Origin: JAIBAI01 sp044238875
GTDB taxonomy: Bacteria > Bacteroidota > Bacteroidia > M30B66
Assembly (NCBI GenBank): GCA_044238875.1
Contig: JBIICM010000044.1
Coordinates: 1 to 15,443, forward strand
Reading direction: 5' to 3'
DNA: 15,443 nucleotides
Shown here: positions 6,915 to 14,666 of the stretch, piece by piece
How positions within the stretch are numbered: the first letter of the stretch is position 1
Layout: every line of letters starts with the position of its first letter
Notes under the pieces: generated by a model
The model's input: the letters and a program-made list of their open reading frames with translations, nothing else
Told to the model about the DNA's origin: nothing
Databases searched by the model: none
Position numbers and translations under genes: made by a program

Positions 6915-8339
6915 ATGTCAAAGCTAACCGAAAAGCGGGAGGACGCATTTTTTGAAGATGTTCTCAAGTATTTCGACCGTGCGGCCAAATTTGTAGATGT
7001 TCCCGCCGGCATTCTCGATCAGATTAAATACTGTAACAGTGTTTACAGAATGAGGTTTCCGGTGCGCATCGGAAATGAATTCCAGGTGATGGAAGCCTAC
7101 AGGGTAGAGCACAGTCATCACAAGCTGCCTACCAAGGGGGGCATCAGGTTTAGTACCGCAGTGAACCAGGATGAGGTGATGGCGCTGGCCGCACTGATGA
7201 CCTATAAATGCGCCATCGTAGATGTTCCGTTTGGAGGAGCTAAAGGCGGCATTAAGGTTAGTCCAAGAAACCTCTCTGCCGAAGAGATGGAGCGGATAAC
7301 CCGCCGTTACACATCCGAGTTGATCAAAAAGAATTTTATTGGCCCTGGCATCGACGTTCCCGCACCTGATTATGGTTCAGGCGAGCGTGAGATGGCCTGG
7401 ATTGTGGACACCTATGCCACTTTCTTTCCGAATGAAATTAACGCTATGGCATGCGTAACCGGTAAGCCGGTTTCACAGGGTGGTATCAGGGGCCGTAAAG
7501 AGGCCACCGGTTTAGGGGTCTATTTTGGTATTCGAGAGGCACTCAGTATTGCCGAAGATTGTGATAAAATGGGTCTTACCACCGGTTTGCCAGGAAAGAC
7601 ATTTGTTATACAGGGATTTGGCAATGTGGGCTATCATACCGCCAAGTTCGTGCACGAAGGCGGAGGCCGTATAATCGCCATTGCAGAATGGGATGGCGCT
7701 ATTTATAACCCTGAGGGAATTGATCCGAATGCCCTGGATGCTCACCGGCAAAAAACCGGCAGCATTAAAGATTTTCCGGGTACGCAGCCATACGATAAAT
7801 ATGAGGCACTTGAAATTGCCTGTGATGTGCTGATTCCTGCCGCACTTGAAAATCAAATCAACAAGAGCAACGCAGAGCGTATCAATTGCAAAATCGTTGG
7901 TGAGGCTGCCAACGGCCCGGTTACGCCCGAGGCCGAAGAAATACTCAATAAGAAAGGTATCGTTGTAATTCCCGATATTTACCTGAATGCCGGCGGAGTT
8001 ACTGTTTCGTATTTTGAATGGCTCAAGAACCTGAGTCATGTCAGATTTGGCCGCTTAGGTAAGCGTTACGAGGAGGCCATGGGTAAAAATATGATTTCAA
8101 TGGTGGAAAACATGACTGGCAAAGCTGCCAGTTCAGCTCAAAAAACACTGATTGAAAGGGGAGCAGATGAACTCGACCTTGTTTATTCGGGGCTCGAAGA
8201 AACTATGATTTCGGCCTATCATACAATACGCGCTGAATATAAAGGCACTTCGGGCATCCCCGATCTGCGCACTGCTGCTTTTATCGTTGCGATTAAGAAA
8301 ATCGCCAAGTCTTACGATACTTTGGGGGTTTTTCCTTAA
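6915..8339 (+). CDS. gdhA: Glu/Leu/Phe/Val dehydrogenase family protein, probable glutamate dehydrogenase
   Basis: It probably interconverts glutamate and 2-oxoglutarate plus ammonia with NAD(P), linking nitrogen and carbon metabolism. The 474-residue product has the N-terminal substrate domain with K74 (PTKGGIRF), K98 (MTYK) and the catalytic K110 in the family signature VPFGGAKGG, then D152 (PAPDYG). The Rossmann domain has GFGNVG at 234-239 and E258 near the end of the second strand (IIAIAEWDG), which favours NAD over NADP. S365 (VTVSYFEW) together with K74 supports glutamate rather than branched-chain substrates. The start at 6915 fits the -7 box at 6881. It is a single-gene unit, 125 bp after purD and ended by the terminator at 8356. 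Leucine or valine dehydrogenase is the less likely alternative. Confidence 0.9.
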   Translation: MSKLTEKREDAFFEDVLKYFDRAAKFVDVPAGILDQIKYCNSVYRMRFPVRIGNEFQVMEAYRVEHSHHKLPTKGGIRFSTAVNQDEVMALAALMTYKCAIVDVPFGGAKGGIKVSPRNLSAEEMERITRRYTSELIKKNFIGPGIDVPAPDYGSGEREMAWIVDTYATFFPNEINAMACVTGKPVSQGGIRGRKEATGLGVYFGIREALSIAEDCDKMGLTTGLPGKTFVIQGFGNVGYHTAKFVHEGGGRIIAIAEWDGAIYNPEGIDPNALDAHRQKTGSIKDFPGTQPYDKYEALEIACDVLIPAALENQINKSNAERINCKIVGEAANGPVTPEAEEILNKKGIVVIPDIYLNAGGVTVSYFEWLKNLSHVRFGRLGKRYEEAMGKNMISMVENMTGKAASSAQKTLIERGADELDLVYSGLEETMISAYHTIRAEYKGTSGIPDLRTAAFIVAIKKIAKSYDTLGVFP

Positions 8340-8355
8340 TCTATGTAGTAACCAT

Positions 8356-8392
8356 AAAAAAAAGGCTGCCTTTTCAGGGCAGCCTTTTTTTT
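8356..8392. terminator. Bidirectional Rho-independent terminator
   Basis: A8-GGCTGCC (8356-8370), loop TTTTCAG, GGCAGCC-T8 (8378-8392). The 7-bp GC-rich stem is flanked by eight A and eight T, so both transcripts end in a stem plus a U tract. It sits between the convergent glutamate dehydrogenase gene (stop at 8339) and the DUF4397 repeat gene (stop at 8411) and serves both. Confidence 0.95.
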
Positions 8393-8410
8393 GGATTGAA
8401 TTTACTGATT

Positions 8411-10780
8411 TTATTTTCTCACCAGTTTGCTTACAAGCCGCACATTACCGCTTGTAACGGAGAACTGATAGATACCTGCAGAAAGGTTGCTCAGGTCAAC
8501 ACCTGAAACAGATTTTCCTGAAGGAAGATTTGCAATATTCTCTGCATGTACAAGCTGACCTGCAATATTTCTAACTTCTATTTGGGCATTGGTTCCGAAA
8601 TCATTTGATAATTCAAACCACACCATACCTTCTGTTGGGTTTGGATAAGTTTTTACCAAACCTGTTTCAATGCTGTTGAAACCGGCTGGGTTGTTCAGGG
8701 GAAGTGCAACCAGAGGGCCTCCCGTTGACAGCGCTGCGTACAAACCAAAAGCAGCGCCATTGCTGTTGTTGGCGGGGTTCAGGAATCCTGAAGCCAGCAC
8801 TACAATTGATTTTCCGGATAATCCAAGTGTTTGGAGCGGAGCAGAATACTGTGCTACAATTGTTTGTCCGCTCTCATCGGCTACGTTAACGATTTCGTCA
8901 AGGGTTGGTGTTTCAATGGGGCCCGCGAATTCTTTGTATTCGAGGTTGTCAACTACTGTAATGGCCTGTCCTGGCTTTTGAATCTGGATATCAACAACAG
9001 GAGCGTCTGTTGATCCATGGTAAATGAGCAGATTGGTTTTACCTGTTTCAGCATCTTCTTCTGCATTATCAAACACATCAAGATTGAAAGGTTTTGCAGG
9101 ATTATAACCTGATTGACTCACGATACCGTTTGCTACAATTACATAAGTGTTGTTGGCTTCGAGGTTGTAGTTGAATGTAGCCAATGCTTCTGTAGCCGAG
9201 GCGCTTGTTGAAGGTGCAATGGCTACTGCGATGGATGTTTCAGCAGGCGCATCTACAAATGGAGAAGCTGTGCGGAAAGCAAAGTTGTCAATCAATTTTG
9301 TTCCGTTCAGATAAACATCAACTGTATCAGCTGCGGCGTCGGCGCTGTTGTGGATCACCTGAACGCGTGCTTTTGAAGTCGGCAGTGCCACCAGATCACC
9401 TCCGGCGGGCAGTGCTACAAACAGTCCGAAAGCGGCTCCATTGCTATTATTCGCGGGATTTAAAAAGCCTGAAGCCAACACTACCAATCCTTTTTCATCC
9501 AGTTCCAATGTTTCAAGCGGCGCCTGATAGGAGGCTACAACTACATTGCCTGTAGAGTCAGTAATATTAAGGGTGTAATCGTCTGTTTCCAACTCCAAAG
9601 CTCCCTGAAACGAGCCGTATTTTAAATCATTAACCACGGTTCCGGCGCCAGGCACTTCGACATCTACTGTGGGGGCGTCAGTTGAACCATGGTAAACCAA
9701 TACATTGGTTTTTCCCGCAGGGGCTGTTTCTTTACCCTGATCAAAAACATTGAGGTTGAAAGGTTTTACAGGTGAATATCCGCTTGGGCTAACAATTCCG
9801 TTTGCAACGATCACATAAGTCTTATTTGCCTCAAGGGTATAGTTGAAAGTAGCCAGGGCCTGAGCAGCAGATGTACTTGTAGGCGGAGCAATGGCCACCG
9901 CAACAGATGTTTCAGCAGGTGCATCAATAAACGGAGAAGATTTCCGGAAAGCAAAGTTATCCAGCAATAAATTACCATTGAGGTAAACATCTACCTGAGC
10001 GGCAGCAGCATCAGCACTGTTGTGAATCACCTGTACACGGGCCTTCGAAGCAGGCAGCGCTACAAGGTCTCCTCCTGTCGGAAGGGCCACGTAAAGTCCG
10101 AAAGCTGCTCCATTACTGTTGTTGGCAGGATTCAGGAAGCCGGATGCCAAAACAACAAGACCTTTGCCGCCAAGATTTAAAGTTTGCAGCGGCGCTTGAT
10201 AGGAAGCCACTACGGTGTTTCCGGTTTCATCAGTAACATTCAGCGTATAATCAGCCGTATTCAATTCAAGTGCACCTTGAAACTTTGAATAGGTGATATC
10301 ATTAACCACGGTTCCGGCGCCAGGCACTTCGACATCTACTGTGGGGGCGTCAGTTGAACCATGGTAAACCAATACGTTGGTTTTTCCTGATGGAGCTGTT
10401 TCTTTTCCCTGATCAAAAACATTCAGGTTAAACGGGGTGGCGGGAGAGTATCCGGCAGGGCTCACTATACCATTGGCAACGATCACATACGTTTTACCGG
10501 CTTCAAGCGAATAGTTGAATGTTGCTAAGGCCTGAGCAGCAGATGTACTTGTTGGCGGAGCAATCGCAACCGTAATTGGAGAACCGGCGGGTGCGTCAAT
10601 GAATGGACTGGCCTTTCTGAATGCAAAATTGTCGAGCAACAGGTTTCCGTTCAGATAAACATCAACCTGAGCAGCCGCAGCATCAGCGCTGTTGTGAATG
10701 ACCTGCACTCTTGCCGTTTGGGCAAAAATACCGGATGAAAGAGCTAACATGGCACTAATGGTTAGAAATGGTTTTTTCAT
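8411..10780 (-). CDS. Secreted DUF4397 repeat protein with type IX sorting domain
   Basis: The biochemical function is unknown; the protein is predicted to be exported and then secreted or surface-anchored by the type IX system. The 789-residue product starts with a signal peptide (MKKPFLTISAMLALSSGIFA, cut near 20-21). Three tandem repeats begin at residues 23, 247 and 471, with a period of exactly 224. Each has a DUF4397 half (ARVQVIHNSAD, VDVYLNG, DNFAF, TYVIVANG) and a second half that looks like a diverged copy (VLVYHGSTDAP, VDVEV, GLVVLASGFLNP). The C-terminal part (about 708-789: TYPNPTEG, then AGIYQFSV and KLVRK) is a Por/T9SS type A domain. The ATG at 10780 is preferred over 10813 because it gives a clean signal peptide. 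An adhesin or matrix role is only a guess. Confidence 0.92.
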   Translation of the reverse strand: MKKPFLTISAMLALSSGIFAQTARVQVIHNSADAAAAQVDVYLNGNLLLDNFAFRKASPFIDAPAGSPITVAIAPPTSTSAAQALATFNYSLEAGKTYVIVANGIVSPAGYSPATPFNLNVFDQGKETAPSGKTNVLVYHGSTDAPTVDVEVPGAGTVVNDITYSKFQGALELNTADYTLNVTDETGNTVVASYQAPLQTLNLGGKGLVVLASGFLNPANNSNGAAFGLYVALPTGGDLVALPASKARVQVIHNSADAAAAQVDVYLNGNLLLDNFAFRKSSPFIDAPAETSVAVAIAPPTSTSAAQALATFNYTLEANKTYVIVANGIVSPSGYSPVKPFNLNVFDQGKETAPAGKTNVLVYHGSTDAPTVDVEVPGAGTVVNDLKYGSFQGALELETDDYTLNITDSTGNVVVASYQAPLETLELDEKGLVVLASGFLNPANNSNGAAFGLFVALPAGGDLVALPTSKARVQVIHNSADAAADTVDVYLNGTKLIDNFAFRTASPFVDAPAETSIAVAIAPSTSASATEALATFNYNLEANNTYVIVANGIVSQSGYNPAKPFNLDVFDNAEEDAETGKTNLLIYHGSTDAPVVDIQIQKPGQAITVVDNLEYKEFAGPIETPTLDEIVNVADESGQTIVAQYSAPLQTLGLSGKSIVVLASGFLNPANNSNGAAFGLYAALSTGGPLVALPLNNPAGFNSIETGLVKTYPNPTEGMVWFELSNDFGTNAQIEVRNIAGQLVHAENIANLPSGKSVSGVDLSNLSAGIYQFSVTSGNVRLVSKLVRK
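8715..10714 (-). repeat. Three tandem 672-bp coding repeats
   Basis: The coding sequence for the 224-residue units is repeated at a 672-bp spacing. Units 1 and 2 (N-terminal) are the most alike; unit 3 has drifted and its second half has small insertions. Within units 1 and 2, 78 bp (9626-9703 and 10298-10375) are identical although flanking sequence differs at many silent positions, which suggests recent gene conversion. Boundaries are approximate. Confidence 0.85.
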
Positions 10781-10859
10781 TTGATTTTTGGTTTTGATGA
10801 ACCCTAATAACACAAGTTTTTAAATAGTGTTTAAAAAGACATAAAAAAAGTTAGACAAT

Positions 10860-12128
10860 ATGGCTGCTTTTATTATCATACCTTCACCGCCCATGAATAA
10901 GCCTGCCGAATCATTTACTGCCTATCAGAAATTTATCATCGCTATTCTCTCTGTTTTGCAGTTTTCGGTGGTGCTCGACTTTATGGTACTTTCTCCGCTT
11001 GGCGCCATACTGTTGGATGAGCTTGATATTCAGACATCACAATTCGGACTTGTTGTTTCAGCCTATGCGATCAGTGCGGGTCTTTCAGGTATCCTCGCTG
11101 CCGGATTTGCCGACAGGTTCGACCGTAAAAAGTTCCTGCTTTTCTTTTATACAGGTTTTATTGCCGGAACGCTTTTTTGCGGTCTTGCACCCGATTACCC
11201 ATCGTTGCTCATCGCACGAATCATTACCGGTATTTTCGGAGGTGTTATCGGTTCAACAAGCCTTGCCATCATTACTGACCTTTTTCAGATGCAGCAGCGG
11301 GGGCGTGTAATGGGTTTTGTGCAGATGGCCTTTGCTGCAAGCCAGGTGCTGGGCATACCGGTCGGGTTGTTTCTGGCCAATAAGTTTGAATGGCATGCTC
11401 CTTTTTTGATGATTGTGATTTTCAGTATTTTCATTGCCATTGCCATTTCAGTATATATGAAACCTGTGGCCAAACATGTGGCTGGCCGTTTCAAAGGCAA
11501 CCCGCTCGATCATTTGCTTAGCGTAGTTAAAACCCCGCGCTATGTGAGGGCCTTCGCTGCAACAACCCTGCTGGCCACCGGGGGCTTCATGCTCATGCCT
11601 TTTGCAAGTGCATACCTTACCGATAATGTCGGCTTAAGCAATGATCAGCTGCCCGGTCTTTACGCCATTACCGGCATCTTTACCATGGTAGCCGGACCGC
11701 TGGTAGGGCGCTTTAGCGACAAAACCGGTAAATACAGAATTTTTCTTCTCGGATCGCTGTTGACGATAGTAATGGTGATCATATACACCAACCTCGGAAT
11801 AACGCCGCTATGGCTTGTGAGCGCAATCAACGTCCTCCTCTTTATCGGGGTTACTTCAAGAATGATTACGGCTTCAGCAATGATCACCGGCATTCCTGAA
11901 CCCGCTGACCGCGGTGCATTCATGAGCATCAACTCGTCAATACAGCAATTGGCCGGCGGCGTTGCATCAGGGCTGGCTGGCATCATTGTTTTTCGCTCTC
12001 CCGCCGGACACATTGAAAACTATGCCTATCTCGGTTGGGTTGTTACAGGCTCGCTCATCATAACCGCGCTGCTTTTCAGGCGAATCAGCCGCCAAATTAT
12101 CCGCGAGGGTTCTGAGTCTGGATTATAA
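10860..12128 (+). CDS. MFS transporter, DHA1 drug/sugar efflux-like
   Basis: This is a major facilitator superfamily secondary transporter of the inner membrane; the substrate is unknown. The 422-residue product has about 12 hydrophobic helices. The helix 2-3 loop has motif A (AGFADRFDRKK, 81-91), repeated weakly in the second half (GRFSDKTGKYRIF). Helix 1 carries an acidic residue (VVLDFMVLSPLG, D40), common in proton-driven efflux proteins. The start is uncertain: ATG 10860 has an A-rich upstream region typical of Bacteroidota initiation, whereas ATG 10893 (MNKPAESFTAYQKF) gives the N-terminus more usual for the family and removes 11 residues. It is divergent from the DUF4397 gene, in a 79-bp gap with no clear promoter. 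Confidence 0.88.
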   Translation: MAAFIIIPSPPMNKPAESFTAYQKFIIAILSVLQFSVVLDFMVLSPLGAILLDELDIQTSQFGLVVSAYAISAGLSGILAAGFADRFDRKKFLLFFYTGFIAGTLFCGLAPDYPSLLIARIITGIFGGVIGSTSLAIITDLFQMQQRGRVMGFVQMAFAASQVLGIPVGLFLANKFEWHAPFLMIVIFSIFIAIAISVYMKPVAKHVAGRFKGNPLDHLLSVVKTPRYVRAFAATTLLATGGFMLMPFASAYLTDNVGLSNDQLPGLYAITGIFTMVAGPLVGRFSDKTGKYRIFLLGSLLTIVMVIIYTNLGITPLWLVSAINVLLFIGVTSRMITASAMITGIPEPADRGAFMSINSSIQQLAGGVASGLAGIIVFRSPAGHIENYAYLGWVVTGSLIITALLFRRISRQIIREGSESGL

Positions 12129-12161
12129 CCTTGAAAATCGGTCGCTTAGCCCTCTTTTAAC

Positions 12162-12169
12162 TATTTTTG
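12162..12169 (+). promoter_or_regulatory. -7 promoter box before the threonine dehydrogenase-cysS unit
   Basis: TATTTTTG matches the TAnnTTTG -7 consensus exactly, 17 bp before the ATG at 12187, so the leader would be about 10-12 nt. No convincing TTTG -33 element is seen at 19 nt upstream. The box lies in the only gap (58 bp) between the MFS gene and this unit. Confidence 0.45.
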
Positions 12170-12186
12170 GCCCGCCAAATCAAGCT

Positions 12187-13155
12187 ATGAACACTAAAGA
12201 AACAATTCTGATAATCGGCTCATCAGGGCAGATCGGAACAGAACTCGTAAAGGAACTCAGAAACAGGTACGGAGTTGAATCAGTCATCGCAGCTGATATC
12301 AAAACCGACAATAAATCGGAAGGCCCGTACGAACAACTCGATATACTTGACCGGGAACGTTTGTTTTCAATCATCCGCAAGTATGAAGTCAGTCAGGTTT
12401 ACCTGCTCGCAGCACTTTTATCGGCAACGGCCGAAAGCAAGCCCCTGAAAGCATGGGAGCTGAACATGGATGGCCTGCTGAACGTTCTCGAACTGGCTAA
12501 AGAAGGCCATATCCGTAAAATTTACTGGCCCAGTTCCATTGCTGTTTTTGGCCCCTCTACACCGCGGCTGAATACGCCCCAAACCACTGTTATGGAACCC
12601 TCAACCGTTTATGGCATTAGTAAAATGGCAGGCGAAAGATGGTGTGAATATTATTTTAAAAAGTACGGGGTTGATGTAAGGAGTCTCAGGTATCCCGGTC
12701 TGATAGGATACCAGTCTGAACCGGGCGGCGGAACAACCGATTATGCGGTGCATATCTTCCATGAAGCACTTGAAAAGGGGCACTATACGAGCTTTTTAGG
12801 GGCAGAAACCCGTTTGCCGATGATGTACATGCCAGATGGAATAAGAGCCACCATAGAAATTATGGATGCACCTGCCGAAAAAATCAATATCAGGTCTTCC
12901 TATAACCTCGCCGCCATGAGTTTTACCCCTGATGAACTGGCGCGGGAAATAACCAAACACATTCCCTCGTTTAGCATGAATTATGAACCGGATTTCAGAC
13001 AGCAGATTGCCGACAGCTGGCCGGCAGTAATTGATGATTCAGCTGCCAGAAACGACTGGGGTTGGGTTCACCAGTTTGATCTGGCCCGAATGACAGATGA
13101 TATGCTTGTGCATTTGCGCAGTAAAAACGCTTCAGGTATTTTAGCCGGTATATGA
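12187..13155 (+). CDS. tdh: L-threonine 3-dehydrogenase, extended SDR type
   Basis: It probably oxidises L-threonine to 2-amino-3-ketobutyrate with NAD+, the first step of threonine breakdown to glycine and acetyl-CoA. The 322-residue product is an extended short-chain dehydrogenase: GSSGQIG at 11-17, D37 at the end of the second strand (NAD preference), S116/S117 (WPSSIAV) and the catalytic Y142-x3-K146 (VYGISK). The segment from PGLIGYQSEPGGGTTDYA (170-187) to the end matches the unusual SDR-type threonine dehydrogenases known from Flavobacterium and Thermoplasma, not the zinc alcohol dehydrogenase-type Tdh of E. coli. Its usual partner kbl is not in the window. Its stop overlaps the cysS start as ATGA. 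A generic sugar epimerase is less likely. Confidence 0.88.
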   Translation: MNTKETILIIGSSGQIGTELVKELRNRYGVESVIAADIKTDNKSEGPYEQLDILDRERLFSIIRKYEVSQVYLLAALLSATAESKPLKAWELNMDGLLNVLELAKEGHIRKIYWPSSIAVFGPSTPRLNTPQTTVMEPSTVYGISKMAGERWCEYYFKKYGVDVRSLRYPGLIGYQSEPGGGTTDYAVHIFHEALEKGHYTSFLGAETRLPMMYMPDGIRATIEIMDAPAEKINIRSSYNLAAMSFTPDELAREITKHIPSFSMNYEPDFRQQIADSWPAVIDDSAARNDWGWVHQFDLARMTDDMLVHLRSKNASGILAGI

Positions 13156-14666
13156 TCAACCGGGATGTTTCTTCAAGCACACCGCTGCAGTTGTACAATA
13201 CACTCAGCCGTAAGAAAGAGATTTTCACACCCATCAGTCCGCCATTTGTTGGTTTGTACGTTTGCGGACCAACAGTTTACGGCGACGGGCATTTGGGCCA
13301 TGGCCGTTCGGCAGTGACATTTGACCTGCTTTACCGCTACTTGCTTTTTTTAGGGTACAAAGTGCGTTATGTGCGCAATATCACCGATGTGGGCCATCTT
13401 GAAAATGATGCCGATCAGGGTGAAGACAAAATAGCCAGAAAAGCAAGGCTTGAAAAACTTGAGCCTATGGAGGTGGCGCAGTATTATACTTTCCGTTATC
13501 AGGAAAATATGCGCCAGCTCAACAACCTTTCGCCCGGCATTGAACCGCGGGCAACAGGCCATATCATTGAGCAGATAGCCATGATCGAGAAAATTATGGC
13601 CAACGGCTTTGCCTATGAATCAAACGGATCAGTTTATTTCGATGTACTCAGGTACAACAACGAAAAGCCGTATGGCCTGCTTTCGGGAAGGGTGATTGAC
13701 GATCTGATGGCCAATACCAGAGCGCTCGACGGCCAGGAAGAAAAACGCAACCCGCTTGATTTTGCGTTGTGGAAAAAGGCCCAGCCAGAACATATCATGC
13801 GCTGGCCCTCACCTTGGAGTGAGGGTTTTCCCGGCTGGCACATTGAATGTTCGGCCATGAGTTCAAAATATCTCGGTGAAACCTTTGATATACACGGCGG
13901 CGGTATGGATCTGATGTTTCCCCACCATGAATGCGAAATAGCACAGAGCAACGCATGCAACCGTAAAGAGCCAGTAAATCTCTGGATGCACAACAACATG
14001 GTTACGGTTAACGGAAAAAAAATGGGAAAGTCGTTGGGCAATTTTATTACCCTCAATGAGTTTTTCTCCGGTAACCACCCGCTGCTCACTCAGGCATTCA
14101 GTCCCATGACCATCCGATTTTTCATCCTTCAGGCCCATTACAGGAGTACGCTTGATTTCTCAAACGAGGCATTAAAGGCGGCAGAGAAAGCTTTCAGAAA
14201 AATCATCAACGGACTGCGTAACCTAAGTCAGATCAGTCATCAACAGGAAGGCAATCCTGATCAGGAGCTCGAGCAGCGCGTATCGGCGGCCTGCAAACAG
14301 GCTTATGATGGAATGAATGATGATTTGAACTCTGCGGTAAGTCTTGCAGCGCTTTTCGACCTGCTCAAAGTGATTAATTCAATCAGGTCAGGTCAGCTGC
14401 CATCCTCGGCTTTGACAGAAGGAACATTCAACAACATGCGGCAAACCTATGAGGTGTTTGTCAAAGATATTTTTGGCCTGATTGAAGAAAAGGGGAAATC
14501 AGTCCTCCTGCTTGATCACCTGATGGAAACAATTCTGGATGCATACCAGGAGGCCAAAGCCAGAAAAGATTACCACCTGGTTGACCGCATCAGGGCTCAG
14601 GTAAAAAGAGAGGGAATATTAATTAAAGATGCAAAAAATGGTATACACTGGGATTATGAAGAGTAA
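13152..14666 (+). CDS. cysS: Cysteinyl-tRNA synthetase
   Basis: This class I synthetase charges tRNA-Cys with cysteine in the cytoplasm. The 504-residue product has the HIGH-type motif HLGH at 47-50 and the KMSKS-type motif KMGKS at 290-294. The zinc ligands align with those of E. coli: C38 (YVCGPTVY), C233 (HIECSAMS), H258 and E262 (FPHHECEIAQ). The C-terminal helical DALR-type region binds the anticodon. The ATG at 13152 overlaps the stop of the preceding dehydrogenase by 4 bp (ATGA), so translation is probably coupled. The end overlaps the next gene by 11 bp. The start gives about 15 extra residues before the conserved LYNTLSRKKE segment, normal for the phylum. Confidence 0.97.
   Translation: MINRDVSSSTPLQLYNTLSRKKEIFTPISPPFVGLYVCGPTVYGDGHLGHGRSAVTFDLLYRYLLFLGYKVRYVRNITDVGHLENDADQGEDKIARKARLEKLEPMEVAQYYTFRYQENMRQLNNLSPGIEPRATGHIIEQIAMIEKIMANGFAYESNGSVYFDVLRYNNEKPYGLLSGRVIDDLMANTRALDGQEEKRNPLDFALWKKAQPEHIMRWPSPWSEGFPGWHIECSAMSSKYLGETFDIHGGGMDLMFPHHECEIAQSNACNRKEPVNLWMHNNMVTVNGKKMGKSLGNFITLNEFFSGNHPLLTQAFSPMTIRFFILQAHYRSTLDFSNEALKAAEKAFRKIINGLRNLSQISHQQEGNPDQELEQRVSAACKQAYDGMNDDLNSAVSLAALFDLLKVINSIRSGQLPSSALTEGTFNNMRQTYEVFVKDIFGLIEEKGKSVLLLDHLMETILDAYQEAKARKDYHLVDRIRAQVKREGILIKDAKNGIHWDYEE

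Noticed and set aside
7512..8039. 175-codon minus-strand frame within the glutamate dehydrogenase gene
   Set aside because: It is antisense to a clearly conserved gene and has no recognisable domain; long antisense frames are expected from the codon bias.
8715..10714. Direct repeats as a CRISPR array or insertion sequence
   Set aside because: The units are 672 bp, fully coding and in frame; there are no short repeats with spacers, terminal inverted repeats or transposase.
10781..10859. Divergent promoters for the DUF4397 gene and the MFS gene
   Set aside because: The gap is AT-rich but has no exact -7 box on either strand; TAACTTTT on the minus strand (10853-10846) is the nearest and has no clear -33 element.
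13634..14089. 151-codon minus-strand frame within cysS
   Set aside because: It overlaps the catalytic core of cysS and has no recognisable motif.
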